From Pantoea sp050157905 (GTDB lineage: Bacteria; Pseudomonadota; Gammaproteobacteria; Enterobacterales; Enterobacteriaceae), in assembly GCF_050157905.1 (NCBI RefSeq), contig NZ_JBKIWZ010000001.1, positions 3,162,001 through 3,226,000 of the forward strand: DNA of 64,000 nucleotides. The letters are read 5' to 3'. Below, piece by piece: positions 1-9,298 of this stretch (positions are counted from its first letter, which is position 1; every line of letters begins with the position of its first letter). Both the position numbers and the translations under genes were made by a program. The notes below the pieces were generated by a model. It was not told the DNA's origin. It made no database searches and was given only the letters and a program-made list of their open reading frames with translations.

Positions 1-1
1 G

Positions 2-804
2 CGCGAAGAGGATGTGGAAAAGCTGCGCGAGCTGGCGAGCGGTCATCGCCTGGCGATTACGCTGCATATCTTCAATAGCGCATGGGTTGATCAACTGCCT
101 GCGGTGGGACGCTATCCCAAAAGCATTCACTACCGCTTCCTGATTCCGGAAACCGTGGCGCGCTACAGCGATCGGGTGATTTATATTGATGCCGACACGC
201 TGGTTGTCGGGGATTATTCGCCGCTGTTTACGCTGGATATCACCGACTACACGCTGGCGGCCTGCAATGACACGCCGCGGGCGCGGCAGAACCAGTGCGC
301 ACGGCTGGGGCTGACGCATCATCACTATTTCAACTCCGGCTTTATGCTGATTAATATTCCACGCTGGCTCGACAGGCAGACCACCACGCGCATTACTGAC
401 GTGCTGGTGACGCGGGGAGCCGGATTTGGTTTCCCCGACCAGGATGCGCTGAATATCGTGCTGGAGGAAGAGACGCTGATCCTGCCCGATCGCTATAACC
501 ATATCTATGACATCATTGCCAACAAAGTCTGGGACCACTCCGGCGTACCCGACGACACCGTGATGATTCATTACACCGGCAAATGCAAACCCTGGCATGC
601 CTGGGGGGCAGCGATCTTTCCCGGCTCTACTTCAGTTACTACCAGCGTTCGCCGTGGGCCACAGAGCCGCTTGATGCCCCCCGGCATTACAAAGAGATAA
701 AACGATTTGCCCGCATAAAGTGGCATCAGAGACAGTATGCCGAAAGCATGAGCTGGATGATGAAATATGTCAGGCTTAAGTTTTTTAATCCGCGTCAGCC
801 ATAA
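2..804 (+). pseudogene. LPS core glycosyltransferase family 8 (WaaJ/WaaO type), 5' partial and frameshifted
   Basis: The gene enters from the window edge already in frame, so its start is not seen. It encodes a family 8 transferase that would add a hexose to the LPS outer core at the inner membrane. Visible are the metal-binding DxD region (YIDADTLV), the NSGFMLINI segment and the HYTGKCKPWHAW motif typical of WaaJ/WaaO. Just after that motif the frame breaks at a run of six G (603-608). Reading on one frame over gives GGSDLSRLYFSYYQRSPW and a sensible C-terminal domain ending at 804. A seventh G would restore the gene. In the given sequence the first frame runs on to a false end at 700. It may be a sequencing error, a real pseudogene or a phase-variable tract. 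The family is clear; the exact acceptor sugar is not. Confidence 0.8.
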
Positions 805-1045
805 CGCCTGCAACGCCGGGACAGGCAGGCTGCTGGCGTAATGCGCGGCCGGCCTGCGCCATCCGACTGCGTAAAAAAAACGCATGTAACACACGCTGAA
901 GGCCGTGCGTGGCTTTTTAATAAAGCAGGCAGGCCAGCCCGTTCTATAATCGCGACATTCCTGTTTTCATTCTGCTGATCTGGACATGATTTATGACGAG
1001 GCAACGCCCTTTCGCAGTGAATACCACGCAGGCGCAGAGAGTGTC

Positions 1046-2032
1046 ATGAGTACATCTCCTCTGCTGAGTATCATTACTCCGATGTATAACGCGGGCAGCA
1101 TGTTTGATGAGTTCATGCAGTCACTGCTGGCGCAGACGCTGAATTCGCTGGAAATTATTATCGTCGACGATGGTTCCACCGACGGCTCAGGCGAACGCGC
1201 CGACCACTATGCACAGCAGCACGCTCACATTCGTGTCATTCATCAGGAAAACGGTGGCGTGTCGCGGGCGCGCAATGCCGGACTGGCGATTGCGCGCGGA
1301 AAATATGTCACTTTCCCGGACGCCGATGATACCCAGCAGCCAGAGATGTATCAGACGCTGGTGTCGATGGCCGAGGCGGACAATCTGGATGCGGCGCAGT
1401 GCAACGCCGAGTGGTTTTTCAAACACAGCCAGCGGGTAAAACCCCTGATTCCGCTGGACCGCCTGCGCAGCACACCGGTGCTGAGCGGTCCCGACTGGCT
1501 CAATACCGCACTGAAAACCCATCGCTATATGCATGTGGTCTGGCTGGGCATCTATCGCCGGGCGCTGATTGAGCAGCATCAGTTGCAGTTTGAGCCCGGC
1601 CTGCATCATCAGGATATTCCCTGGACCACCGAATTTATGCTGCTGGCCAATCGCGTGCGTTATACCGACGCAGTGCTCTATCGCTACTACATGCATGATG
1701 CCTCGATCAGCAACCGCAAACGGACAGGCGCGCGCAACGTGGAATATCAGCGTCACTACCTGAAAATCGCCCGGCTGCTGGAAGAGCTCAATACCCGCTA
1801 TCGCGACCGCGTGAGGATCTACCCGTCATTTCACTATCAGGTGACCCATGAGGCACTCAGCGTGTGTCACAGTGTGAGACGGGAGCCTGACGAACAGGCC
1901 CGCCAGGCCATCATCGCGGATCTTTTCACCAGTAAGACGCATCTGCGCATGCTGCGTAATGCCCGGGGCATCAAACAGTGGTATCAGTTACTGTTGTGGC
2001 TGGGCAGGCTCTATCGCTGGCGGATTAAATAA
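1046..2032 (+). CDS. Glycosyltransferase family 2, LPS core/surface polysaccharide
   Basis: This encodes a GT-A fold glycosyltransferase of about 328 residues. The N-terminus has the family signature: SIITPMYNAG, then IIIVDDGSTDGS, then ENGGVSRARNAGL, and the metal-binding FPDADD. No signal peptide or membrane helix is obvious, fitting a cytoplasmic enzyme working at the inner membrane. It lies between a family 8 transferase and waaQ, so a role in LPS core assembly is likely, but donor and acceptor cannot be read from sequence. I chose the ATG at 1046 because the protein then begins just before the first conserved strand and has a purine-rich stretch upstream. An in-frame ATG at 986 would add 20 residues that do not resemble the family. 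Confidence 0.8.
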   Translation: MSTSPLLSIITPMYNAGSMFDEFMQSLLAQTLNSLEIIIVDDGSTDGSGERADHYAQQHAHIRVIHQENGGVSRARNAGLAIARGKYVTFPDADDTQQPEMYQTLVSMAEADNLDAAQCNAEWFFKHSQRVKPLIPLDRLRSTPVLSGPDWLNTALKTHRYMHVVWLGIYRRALIEQHQLQFEPGLHHQDIPWTTEFMLLANRVRYTDAVLYRYYMHDASISNRKRTGARNVEYQRHYLKIARLLEELNTRYRDRVRIYPSFHYQVTHEALSVCHSVRREPDEQARQAIIADLFTSKTHLRMLRNARGIKQWYQLLLWLGRLYRWRIK

Positions 2033-2105
2033 CCGCTGAGGCTGGCTTTATCCTAAAAAGCGTTTGCCCTACAATCGGTTCACTGAATTCTGAGAACTCT
2101 TGTTT

Positions 2106-3182
2106 ATGGCCAGCCTGACTCCAGCAAACATCTCGCCAAAAAATATCTTACTGATTAAGCTGCGCCATCATGGTGACATGCTGCTCACCACGCCAGCTAT
2201 CAATGCGCTGCGGGCGCGGTATCCGCAGGCCAGTATCGACGTGCTGCTCTATCAGGAAACGCGTCCGATGCTGGAAGCCCATCCGGCTATCCGCCATCTG
2301 CACGTTATCGATCGTAAATGGAAGCAGGAAGGCACCTGGCGCAAGCTGGGCCATGAGCGAGATCTGATCCGCGCCATCCGTGATGCGCGGTATGACCTGG
2401 TGATCAATCTGGCCGACCAGTGGCGCGCGGCGCTGATTACCCGCTTCTCCGGGGCGCCCGTTCGCATCGGGTTCGCCTTTAAAAAACGGGATAATGCCCT
2501 GTGGCGATGGTGTCATAACCGCCTGGTTCCCACGCATAATCACGGCAAGCTGCACACCGTTGAGCAGAATATGTCGGCGCTGGCGCCACTGGGCATCAGC
2601 AGCGACGGCGCGCGCGTGTCGATGCATTACAGCGATGCAGACCGGCAGATCGTGCAGGCCCGTCTGGCGGAGCACCGGGTAACCGGCCCCTGTATTGTGG
2701 TGCAGCCGACCTCTCGCTGGGGCTTTAAATGCTGGGAAGAGGAGAAAGTGGCCGCCACAATCGAACAACTGGCCCAGCCAGGCCTGAAGGTCGTACTGAC
2801 CGCCGGACCGGATAAGCAGGAGCTGGCCATGATTAACCGCATCCGGGCGCTCTGTGCGTCGCCGGACGTGGTGTCGCTGGCGGGTCAGTTCACGCTGCCG
2901 CAGCTGGCCGCGTTGATAGAGCACGCCCGGCTGTTTATTGGTGTCGATTCCGCCCCGATGCACATGGCCGCTGCGCTGAAAACGCCCTGTATTGCGCTGT
3001 TTGGTCCGACCAAACTGCAGCACTGGCGGCCCTGGGGTGACAACAACCACGTCATCTGGGCGGGCGATTATGGCCCGCTGCCCTCCCCCGATTCTATCGA
3101 CACCCGCACTGACCAGCGCTATCTGTCGGCGATCCCGGTAGAGGATGTGGTCGCGGCCGCGAGGAGTTACCTGAATGAGTAA
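2106..3182 (+). CDS. waaQ: LPS core heptosyltransferase III
   Basis: WaaQ (RfaQ) transfers heptose III to heptose II of the LPS inner core, using ADP-heptose, on the cytoplasmic face of the inner membrane. The protein has the family 9 glycosyltransferase pattern: an N-terminal ILLIKLRHHGDMLLTTPAIN segment, a mid-protein VVQPTSRWGFKCW nucleotide-binding region, and the C-terminal FIGVDSAPMHMAAAL and IALFGPTK motifs. The length of about 358 residues is normal. The ATG at 2106 is preferred over an in-frame TTG at 2100. The 3' end overlaps the next gene by 8 bases, which indicates translational coupling in one core operon. Confidence 0.92.
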   Translation: MASLTPANISPKNILLIKLRHHGDMLLTTPAINALRARYPQASIDVLLYQETRPMLEAHPAIRHLHVIDRKWKQEGTWRKLGHERDLIRAIRDARYDLVINLADQWRAALITRFSGAPVRIGFAFKKRDNALWRWCHNRLVPTHNHGKLHTVEQNMSALAPLGISSDGARVSMHYSDADRQIVQARLAEHRVTGPCIVVQPTSRWGFKCWEEEKVAATIEQLAQPGLKVVLTAGPDKQELAMINRIRALCASPDVVSLAGQFTLPQLAALIEHARLFIGVDSAPMHMAAALKTPCIALFGPTKLQHWRPWGDNNHVIWAGDYGPLPSPDSIDTRTDQRYLSAIPVEDVVAAARSYLNE

Positions 3183-4308
3183 GTTACGGCTGGCGATCGT
3201 CCGGCAGAAATACCGCCCGGATGGCGGCGCCGAGCGGTTTATCTCACGCGCTCTGGAGGCGCTGGGTAGCGAACAGCTCGACCTCAACATCATTACCCGC
3301 AGCTGGCAGGGCACGCCAGACCCTGACTGGCATCTGCATATCTGTAATCCGGCAAAGCTGGGCCGTATCTCGCGCGAGCGCGGTTTTGCCCGCGCTGCCC
3401 GCGCCTGCTGGGAGCGGGAGCAGTTCGATATTGTGCAGAGCCATGAGCGCATCGCAGGCTGTGACATTTTCCGCGCGGGGGATGGTGTTCATCGCGTCTG
3501 GCTGGAACAGCGCGCTCGCATTGTCTCGCCCTGGCAGCGACTGAGTGCAGCCCTCAGTCCTTATCACCGCTACGTTCTGCAGGCGGAAGCGGAAATGTTT
3601 AACTCGCCGACGCTGAAAGCGGTGATCTGCAATTCAGAGATGGTAAAGCGCGATATCCTGCGCTGTTTCTCGCTTGATGCCAGCAGAATCCATGTCATTC
3701 ACAACGCCATTGACGCCAGCCGTTTCAAGCCCGCGACAGACGCGGCGCGTTATGCCATTCGCCAGCAGCTGGCGCTGCCCGCTGACGCCACCGTACTGAT
3801 TTATGTCGGCTCCGGCTTTGAACGTAAAGGGCTGAAAGCGGCGATCCAGGCGCTGGCCGCCAGCGATCGCTATCTGATCGTGGTGGGTCAGGATAAGCAA
3901 CTGTCACGCTATCAGCAGCTGGCCAGGCAGCTGAACTGCCTGGAGCGTCTGCGCTTTGTCGGCGTCCAGCAGGATGTGCAGCCGTTTTATCACGCGGCGG
4001 ATGGCCTGCTGCTGCCCACGCTCTACGATCCCTTCCCGAATGTGGTGCTTGAGGCGATGGCCTGCGGCTTACCGGTGATTACCAGCACTGGCTGCGGTGG
4101 CGCAGAATTTATTACTGCAGGTCAGGAGGGCTTCGTCTGTGATGCGCTGGATATCAGCGGGTTAAATCAGGCAGTGAACGCGCTACCGGCACTTTCCCGC
4201 GATTCACGCATGGGCGACGCCGCGCGGCGCAAAATTGAACCCTACGGCCCGTCGCGACTGGCGCAGGCGCTGACATCGCTTTATCAGCAGGTACTGAGCA
4301 GCAACTGA
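3175..4308 (+). CDS. wabG: LPS core glycosyltransferase family 4, WabG-like
   Basis: This family 4 glycosyltransferase of 377 residues begins MSKLRLAIVRQKYRPDGGAE, a start I recognise from Klebsiella-type WabG rather than from E. coli WaaG. WabG adds galacturonic acid to heptose II; the same specificity here is an inference. The GT-B fold is visible: an N-terminal domain with SHERIAGCDIFRAGDGVH, a linker with VICNSEMVKRDIL, and the nucleotide-sugar domain with YVGSGFERKGL and the ExxxxxxxE motif region PFPNVVLEAMACGLPVI. It overlaps waaQ by 8 bases. A WaaG-type glucosyltransferase is the alternative reading. Confidence 0.75.
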   Translation: MSKLRLAIVRQKYRPDGGAERFISRALEALGSEQLDLNIITRSWQGTPDPDWHLHICNPAKLGRISRERGFARAARACWEREQFDIVQSHERIAGCDIFRAGDGVHRVWLEQRARIVSPWQRLSAALSPYHRYVLQAEAEMFNSPTLKAVICNSEMVKRDILRCFSLDASRIHVIHNAIDASRFKPATDAARYAIRQQLALPADATVLIYVGSGFERKGLKAAIQALAASDRYLIVVGQDKQLSRYQQLARQLNCLERLRFVGVQQDVQPFYHAADGLLLPTLYDPFPNVVLEAMACGLPVITSTGCGGAEFITAGQEGFVCDALDISGLNQAVNALPALSRDSRMGDAARRKIEPYGPSRLAQALTSLYQQVLSSN

Positions 4309-4400
4309 CAATCCGGGATGAGTGCATGCAGGGTTTCTGATAACATGCCGCCATCCGATTTTAATCTTTTTTCAGACGCGAACCTGCTGTAACGGTAACT

Positions 4401-5675
4401 ATGACGACCATTTACACCGCACTGCTCTACTTCATTCAGCCACTGATCTGGCTGCGCCTGTGGTTGCGCGGTCGTAAAGCGCCAGCCTATCGCAAACGCT
4501 GGGCAGAACGCTATGGCTATTGTGCCGGCAAAGTCGCACCCGACGGCATCGTACTGCACTCGGTTTCTGTCGGCGAAACCCTGGCCGCGATCCCGCTGGT
4601 GCGCGCGCTGCGTCATCGTTATCCGACCCTGCCGATTACCGTCACCACCATGACACCGACCGGCTCGGAACGGGCACAATCCGCGTTTGGCAAAGATGTT
4701 CATCATGTCTATCTGCCTTACGATCTGCCGGGATCGATCAATCGTTTTCTGGATACGGTCAACCCCAGGCTGGTGATCATCATGGAAACCGAATTGTGGC
4801 CGAACATAATCCGCATTCTGCACCAGCGTAATATTCCGCTGGTGATTGCCAATGCCCGCCTCTCCGCCCGTTCGGCCAAAGGCTATCACAAGCTGGGTAA
4901 ATTCATGCGCCGTCTGCTGCAGAGCATCACGCTGATTGCCGCGCAGAATGCAGAGGATGGCGACCGCTTCCTGGGGCTGGGGCTGAAACGGTCCCAGCTG
5001 GCGATTACCGGCAGCCTTAAGTTTGATATTTCCGTTACGCCAGAACTGGCCGCCCGCGCTGTAACGCTGCGTCGCCAGTGGGCGCCGCGCCGTCCGGTCT
5101 GGATTGCCACCAGCACGCACGAAGGCGAAGAGGCTATTGTGCTGGATGCGCATCGCCGCCTGCTGCAGACGTTCCCGGAACTGCTGCTGATTCTGGTCCC
5201 CCGTCATCCCGAACGCTTTAACGATGCCCGCGAACTGACGCAGGAACGCGGCTTCAGCTTTATCCTGCGCAGCAGCGGCGAGATCCCGTCAGGCGCAACC
5301 CAGGTGGTTATCGGCGACTCGATGGGTGAACTGATGCTGCTCTACGGCATTGCGGATCTGGCTTTTGTCGGCGGCAGCCTGGTGGAACGGGGCGGCCATA
5401 ACCCGCTGGAACCGGCCGCGCACGCCCTTCCGGTGCTGATGGGCCCGCACACCTGGAACTTCAAAGATATCTGCGGCAAGCTGCAGGAAGGTCAGGGGCT
5501 GATTACCGTTACCGACGTGGTGTCACTGGAAAAAGAGGTCACTAATCTGTTGCAGGATGATGACTATCGCCGCTATTACGGACGTCACGCGGTAGAGGTG
5601 CTGCATCAGAATCAGGGCGCACTGCAGCGCCTGCTACAGTTACTCGAACCCCATCTGCCACCGCGAGCCCACTAA
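4401..5675 (+). CDS. waaA: 3-deoxy-D-manno-octulosonic acid (Kdo) transferase
   Basis: WaaA (KdtA) transfers two Kdo residues from CMP-Kdo to lipid IVA, the essential first step of LPS core assembly. The protein is 424 residues, the usual length. It has an N-terminal hydrophobic anchor (YFIQPLIWLRLWL), the HSVSVGE segment, the METELWPN motif, and a C-terminal GGSLVERGGHNPLEPAAHA motif that is diagnostic for family 30 transferases. About 90 bases separate it from wabG, so it may have its own promoter. Its stop overlaps the start of waaE (TAATG), a coupling that is common in this locus. Confidence 0.95.
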   Translation: MTTIYTALLYFIQPLIWLRLWLRGRKAPAYRKRWAERYGYCAGKVAPDGIVLHSVSVGETLAAIPLVRALRHRYPTLPITVTTMTPTGSERAQSAFGKDVHHVYLPYDLPGSINRFLDTVNPRLVIIMETELWPNIIRILHQRNIPLVIANARLSARSAKGYHKLGKFMRRLLQSITLIAAQNAEDGDRFLGLGLKRSQLAITGSLKFDISVTPELAARAVTLRRQWAPRRPVWIATSTHEGEEAIVLDAHRRLLQTFPELLLILVPRHPERFNDARELTQERGFSFILRSSGEIPSGATQVVIGDSMGELMLLYGIADLAFVGGSLVERGGHNPLEPAAHALPVLMGPHTWNFKDICGKLQEGQGLITVTDVVSLEKEVTNLLQDDDYRRYYGRHAVEVLHQNQGALQRLLQLLEPHLPPRAH

Positions 5676-6451
5676 TGTCCGTACGCCAGCGCCTTTCCGT
5701 GGTGATGATCACCAAAAACGAAGCCGGACTACTGCCTGAGTGCCTGGCCTCAGTCAGCTGGGCCGATGAAATTATCGTGCTGGACTCCGGCAGTGATGAC
5801 GACACGGCTGACATCGCGACCCGGGCAGGCGCGCAGGTCTACCGGAATGATGACTGGCAGGGCTACGGCATCCAGCGCCAGCGCGCGCAGCACTATGCCA
5901 CCGGCGATATGATTCTGATGATCGATGCGGATGAGCGCGTCTCACCGGCACTGCGCGCCGCGATTGAGCAGGTGCTGATTGCGCCACCCAGCCGGACGAT
6001 TTACAGCCTGGGCCGCAGCAATCTGTTTCTCGGTCGCTTTATGCGGCACAGCGGCTGGTATCCTGATCGCGTGATGCGGCTCTATCCACGTACCTTCCGC
6101 TACAATGACAATCTGGTGCATGAATCGTTGCAAAGCGAAGGCGCGCCGGTTGTGGCGTTGCCCGGTGATCTGCAGCATCTGACCTGCCGCGATTTAATCG
6201 CTTTCCAGCGCAAGCAGCTGGCCTATGCCGAAGCCTGGGCAACGGAACGCCATCAGCGCGGTAAAAGATGCAGCCTCTTTTCGGTGTTCAGCCATACGCT
6301 GGGCGCCTTTGTGAAAACGCTGGTGCTGCGTGCGGGTTTTCTCGATGGAAAGCAGGGCTGGATTCTGGCAGTGGTCAACGCACAGTATACCTTCAATAAA
6401 TATTCAGCCCTCTGGGCGCTGAATCACGCTTCGGCAAAAGGGCGAGTATGA
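5675..6451 (+). CDS. waaE: LPS core beta-1,4-glucosyltransferase WaaE (KdtX)
   Basis: A family 2 glycosyltransferase of 258 residues located between waaA and coaD, the classical position of waaE in Klebsiella and Serratia. There it adds a beta-1,4-glucose to heptose I of the inner core. Visible motifs are LSVVMITKNEAGLLPECLAS at the N-terminus, IIVLDSGSDDDT, the metal-binding MIDADERV, and a W/R-rich acceptor region (GWYPDRVMRLYPR, VHESL). The start codon overlaps the waaA stop, and its own stop overlaps the coaD start by 4 bases, so waaA-waaE-coaD are probably co-translated. Confidence 0.9.
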   Translation: MSVRQRLSVVMITKNEAGLLPECLASVSWADEIIVLDSGSDDDTADIATRAGAQVYRNDDWQGYGIQRQRAQHYATGDMILMIDADERVSPALRAAIEQVLIAPPSRTIYSLGRSNLFLGRFMRHSGWYPDRVMRLYPRTFRYNDNLVHESLQSEGAPVVALPGDLQHLTCRDLIAFQRKQLAYAEAWATERHQRGKRCSLFSVFSHTLGAFVKTLVLRAGFLDGKQGWILAVVNAQYTFNKYSALWALNHASAKGRV

Positions 6452-6927
6452 CCACGAAAGCTATCTATCCCGGCACCTTTGATCCCGTTACGCTCGGGCA
6501 CCTCGATATCGTGACGCGCGCCGCACTGATGTTTGATCAGGTGATCCTGGCCGTTGCTGCCAGTCCCGGTAAAAAACCGATGTTCAGCCTGGATGAGCGC
6601 GTGGCGCTGGCCAGCGAGGTCGTGCGCCATCTGCCCAACGTCAACGTCGTCGGCTTCAGCGATCTGATGGCGAATTTTGCCCGTGAGCAGCAGGCGAATG
6701 TGCTGGTTCGGGGGCTGCGTGCGGTGTCCGACTTCGAATATGAAATGCAGCTGGCGCAGATGAATCGTCATCTGCTGCCGACGCTGGAGAGTGTTTTCCT
6801 GATGCCGTCCGAAGGTTTCTCGTTTGTCTCATCGTCGCTGGTTAAAGAGGTGGCACGTCACGGCGGCGATGTCACCGCCTTCCTGCCCGCCTCCGTCCAT
6901 CAGGCCTTGCTGGCTAAACTGGCTTAG
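6448..6927 (+). CDS. coaD: Phosphopantetheine adenylyltransferase
   Basis: CoaD joins ATP and 4'-phosphopantetheine to give dephospho-CoA, the fourth step of coenzyme A synthesis, as a cytosolic hexamer. The 159-residue protein has the nucleotidyltransferase signature YPGTFDPVTLGHLDIVTRA at the N-terminus (the GH of the T/HxGH motif is present), the VLVRGLRAVSDFEYE region that binds pantetheine, and FVSSSLVKEVA near the C-terminus. Its start overlaps waaE. Its stop overlaps the stop of the convergent mutM by 4 bases. Confidence 0.97.
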   Translation: MTTKAIYPGTFDPVTLGHLDIVTRAALMFDQVILAVAASPGKKPMFSLDERVALASEVVRHLPNVNVVGFSDLMANFAREQQANVLVRGLRAVSDFEYEMQLAQMNRHLLPTLESVFLMPSEGFSFVSSSLVKEVARHGGDVTAFLPASVHQALLAKLA

Positions 6928-7733
6928 TGCTGACAGCGGGGGCACCAGTAGGTGCTGCGCTGCCCATGTCTGCCGCTGATAATCGGCGTGCCACAGACGC
7001 GGCAGGGTTCACCGGCCCGATCATAGACCTGCAGCTGCTGGGCAAAGTAGCCTGGCTTGCCATCGCTCTGTAAGAAGTCACGCAGCGTGGTGCCGCCCTG
7101 TTCGATAGAGCGTAACAGCACCGCTTTAATGGTGCTGACCAGCAGTTCTGCTTCAGCCTGTGACAGGCTGCCGGCGGCACGATCGGGAAGGATCCCGGCG
7201 GTAAACAGCGACTCGCTGGCGTAAATGTTGCCCACGCCCACCACCACTTTATTATCCATCAGCCATGGCTTAATCAGCGTTCGCTTGCCGCGTGACTTCT
7301 CAAACAGGTAATCCCCGTCAAACTGGCTGCTCAGCGGCTCAGGGCCGAGATGTGCCAGCACGCTGCTGCTCGCCAGATCGCTGCTCCAGAGCCAGGCCCC
7401 GAAGCGGCGAGGATCGGTATAGCGCAGCACTTTGCCGTTGCTCATAACCAGATCGACATGGTCATGCTTTGCGGCAGGCAGCTCTTCAGACAGCACGCGC
7501 AGGCTGCCCGACATGCCAAGGTGGATGATGATCCAGCCATGTGGCAGCTCCAGCAGCAGATATTTTGCGCGACGCTGCACGCTGAGCACCGGCTGGTCGC
7601 TCAGCGCCAGAATTTCCTGCGAAACAGGCCAGCGCAGACGTGAATTACGCACCACGGCGTGAAGGATAGTTTCACCGACCAAATGCGGCTCAATACCGCG
7701 ACGGCTGGTTTCAACCTCTGGCAACTCTGGCAT
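6924..7733 (-). CDS. mutM: Formamidopyrimidine-DNA glycosylase
   Basis: MutM (Fpg) removes 8-oxoguanine and ring-opened purines from DNA and cuts the abasic site. The 269-residue protein starts MPELPEVETSRRGI; after loss of Met the Pro is the catalytic nucleophile and Glu the acid. The lysine of the beta-hairpin (RAKYLLLEL), the helix-two-turn-helix region with VGVGNIYASE, and the C-terminal zinc finger (CRVCG ... CPRCQH) are all present, so the enzyme looks intact. It is the last gene of the rpmB-rpmG-mutM group and is convergent with coaD. Confidence 0.97.
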   Translation of the reverse strand: MPELPEVETSRRGIEPHLVGETILHAVVRNSRLRWPVSQEILALSDQPVLSVQRRAKYLLLELPHGWIIIHLGMSGSLRVLSEELPAAKHDHVDLVMSNGKVLRYTDPRRFGAWLWSSDLASSSVLAHLGPEPLSSQFDGDYLFEKSRGKRTLIKPWLMDNKVVVGVGNIYASESLFTAGILPDRAAGSLSQAEAELLVSTIKAVLLRSIEQGGTTLRDFLQSDGKPGYFAQQLQVYDRAGEPCRVCGTPIISGRHGQRSTYWCPRCQH

Positions 7734-7760
7734 ACCCTCTCCTCAGCGTTTTATGCAAAC

Positions 7761-7787
7761 AAAAAACCCGGCCGGAGCCGGGTTTTT
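7761..7787 (-). terminator. Rho-independent terminator between rpmG and mutM
   Basis: An A-flanked GC hairpin (CCCGGC, short loop, GCCGGG) with a T run on either side. On the minus strand it follows rpmG and would reduce transcription into mutM. Confidence 0.75.
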
Positions 7788-7802
7788 AGCAGAACACTAA
7801 AA

Positions 7803-7973
<171 letters not shown>

Positions 7974-7981
7974 TCAGTTCC

Positions 7982-8218
7982 TTAGTACTTCTCACCACGG
8001 GCACGCATGTCGGCTAATACCGTATCAATGCCCTTTTTATCAATAATACGCATACCTTTAACAGATACACGCAGACTAACGAAGCGCTTCTCGCTCTCAA
8101 CCCAAAAACGGTGTGAGTGCAGGTTCGGAAGGAAACGGCGTTTCGTCGCGTTCATTGCGTGGGAACGGTTGTTACCGGTCACCGGACGCTTTCCAGTTAC
8201 CTGGCAGACTCGTGACAT
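7982..8218 (-). CDS. rpmB: 50S ribosomal protein L28
   Basis: A 78-residue basic protein starting MSRVCQVTGKRPVTGNNRSH, which matches the L28 family over its whole length. L28 is a late-assembling protein of the large ribosomal subunit. It is the first gene of rpmB-rpmG, read from a strong promoter about 145 bases upstream. Confidence 0.98.
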   Translation of the reverse strand: MSRVCQVTGKRPVTGNNRSHAMNATKRRFLPNLHSHRFWVESEKRFVSLRVSVKGMRIIDKKGIDTVLADMRARGEKY

Positions 8219-8361
8219 GTCTATTCTCCAAAAATCAAATCAGCTCGAGCTTTAAAAATTAGGTTTTGGCCGCCTCGTCAGGCTTGCAGCCCGCCAGGCG
8301 AGTTCCATGGAACCCGCTAAGCTGGCCTAACCGCCAAACCCGAGATTCTCAAAGGTGGCGT

Positions 8362-8390
8362 AGTATACGCCGCTCAGCCCAAGTGCTCAA
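8362..8390 (-). promoter_or_regulatory. Predicted sigma-70 promoter of rpmB-rpmG
   Basis: On the minus strand a -35 box TTGAGC and a -10 box TATACT are 17 bases apart, upstream of rpmB. The roughly 140-base leader that follows is rich in short GC inverted repeats and could carry translational control; that part is inference. Confidence 0.6.
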
Positions 8391-8458
8391 GTCCCGAACA
8401 GATAAAGATCCCGAATGATCGGGCAAAAAGCCGCCACCTGGCGCGAAAATTCCCGCTA

Positions 8459-9115
8459 TCAGAGCCATCCGCGCTCGGCGAAAGAGACATATTCGCCATG
8501 ACCTATCACCAGATGATCCAGCAGACGGATGTCGAGAAGCTGGCAGGCTTCACTGACTTTATGGGTGACGGCACGGTCTGCCCGGCTTGGTTCGGCCACC
8601 CCGGAGGGATGATTATGCGCCAGGATCAGGGCGGCGGCGTTGAGCTTCAGCGCTTCCCGGACGATTTCGCGCGGGTGAACCTCGACGCTGTTGATGGAGC
8701 CCGAAAACATATTCTGTGCCCGCAGCACCCGGTGCTGATTATCCAGAAACAGCGCCATAAAGATCTCGCGTTCCTGACCGGCTAACAAACTTTGCAGATA
8801 CTGGCGCGTAATCTGCGGGTTTTCCATCACGCTTTCGCGGGCCAGTTTACTGGCGAAGAAGCGTTTCGCCAGTTCGGCAATCGCATGCAGCTGCGACAGT
8901 TTGGCATCGCCGACGCCTTTGATGCCGCTAAAGGCCGTTTTGCCTGAGGTCATAAGCTGATAAAGCGAGCCAAATTCCTGCAACATCTGGTCAGCCAGCG
9001 CAATAACGTTCTGCCCTGGCGATCCGGTACGGAGAAAAATCGCCAACAGTTCGGTATCGCTGAGCGCATGCGCACCCAGCTTCTGCAGTTTTTCCCGTGG
9101 TCCGCTTATTTTCAT
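8459..9115 (-). CDS. radC: RadC/YicR family JAB-domain protein
   Basis: A protein of 218 residues with an N-terminal helix-hairpin-helix region (GIKGVGDAKLSQLHAIAEL) and a C-terminal JAB/MPN metal-binding domain. The domain carries EVHPREIVREAL, the metal motif LAHNHPSGVAEPS and a downstream Asp (DIRLLDHLVIG). RadC was once assigned to DNA repair; its biochemical role is not settled. I chose the ATG at 9115 (MKISGPREKL), which has a GGGAGAG site just upstream, over an in-frame upstream ATG at 9145. The gene is divergent from coaBC. Confidence 0.92.
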   Translation of the reverse strand: MKISGPREKLQKLGAHALSDTELLAIFLRTGSPGQNVIALADQMLQEFGSLYQLMTSGKTAFSGIKGVGDAKLSQLHAIAELAKRFFASKLARESVMENPQITRQYLQSLLAGQEREIFMALFLDNQHRVLRAQNMFSGSINSVEVHPREIVREALKLNAAALILAHNHPSGVAEPSRADRAVTHKVSEACQLLDIRLLDHLVIGHGEYVSFAERGWL

Positions 9116-9298
9116 ATCTGCTCTCCCTGAGATGCACAGCATCATGACCTGTCAGGAGACGAGCCGCTATGCATGGCGACACAATTTACGAGGCGGCTCG
9201 CAAACGCAGCCTGGGAAAAGGCGTATCCGCGCTTTTGTGATAAAGTCCGTGCATTTGCCGCCACGCGCGGCTGAGAGCTTAGTGAGGCCAACATCATG

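Noticed and set aside
2148..3467. 439-residue open frame on the minus strand
   Set aside because: It is antisense to waaQ and wabG, both clear genes, and its translation is low-complexity Arg/Gly/His-rich without any family resemblance. Long antisense frames are expected in GC-rich genes.
4284..5207. 307-residue minus-strand frame opposite waaA
   Set aside because: A shadow of waaA codon usage; the translation is rich in Gln, Arg and His and has no motif.
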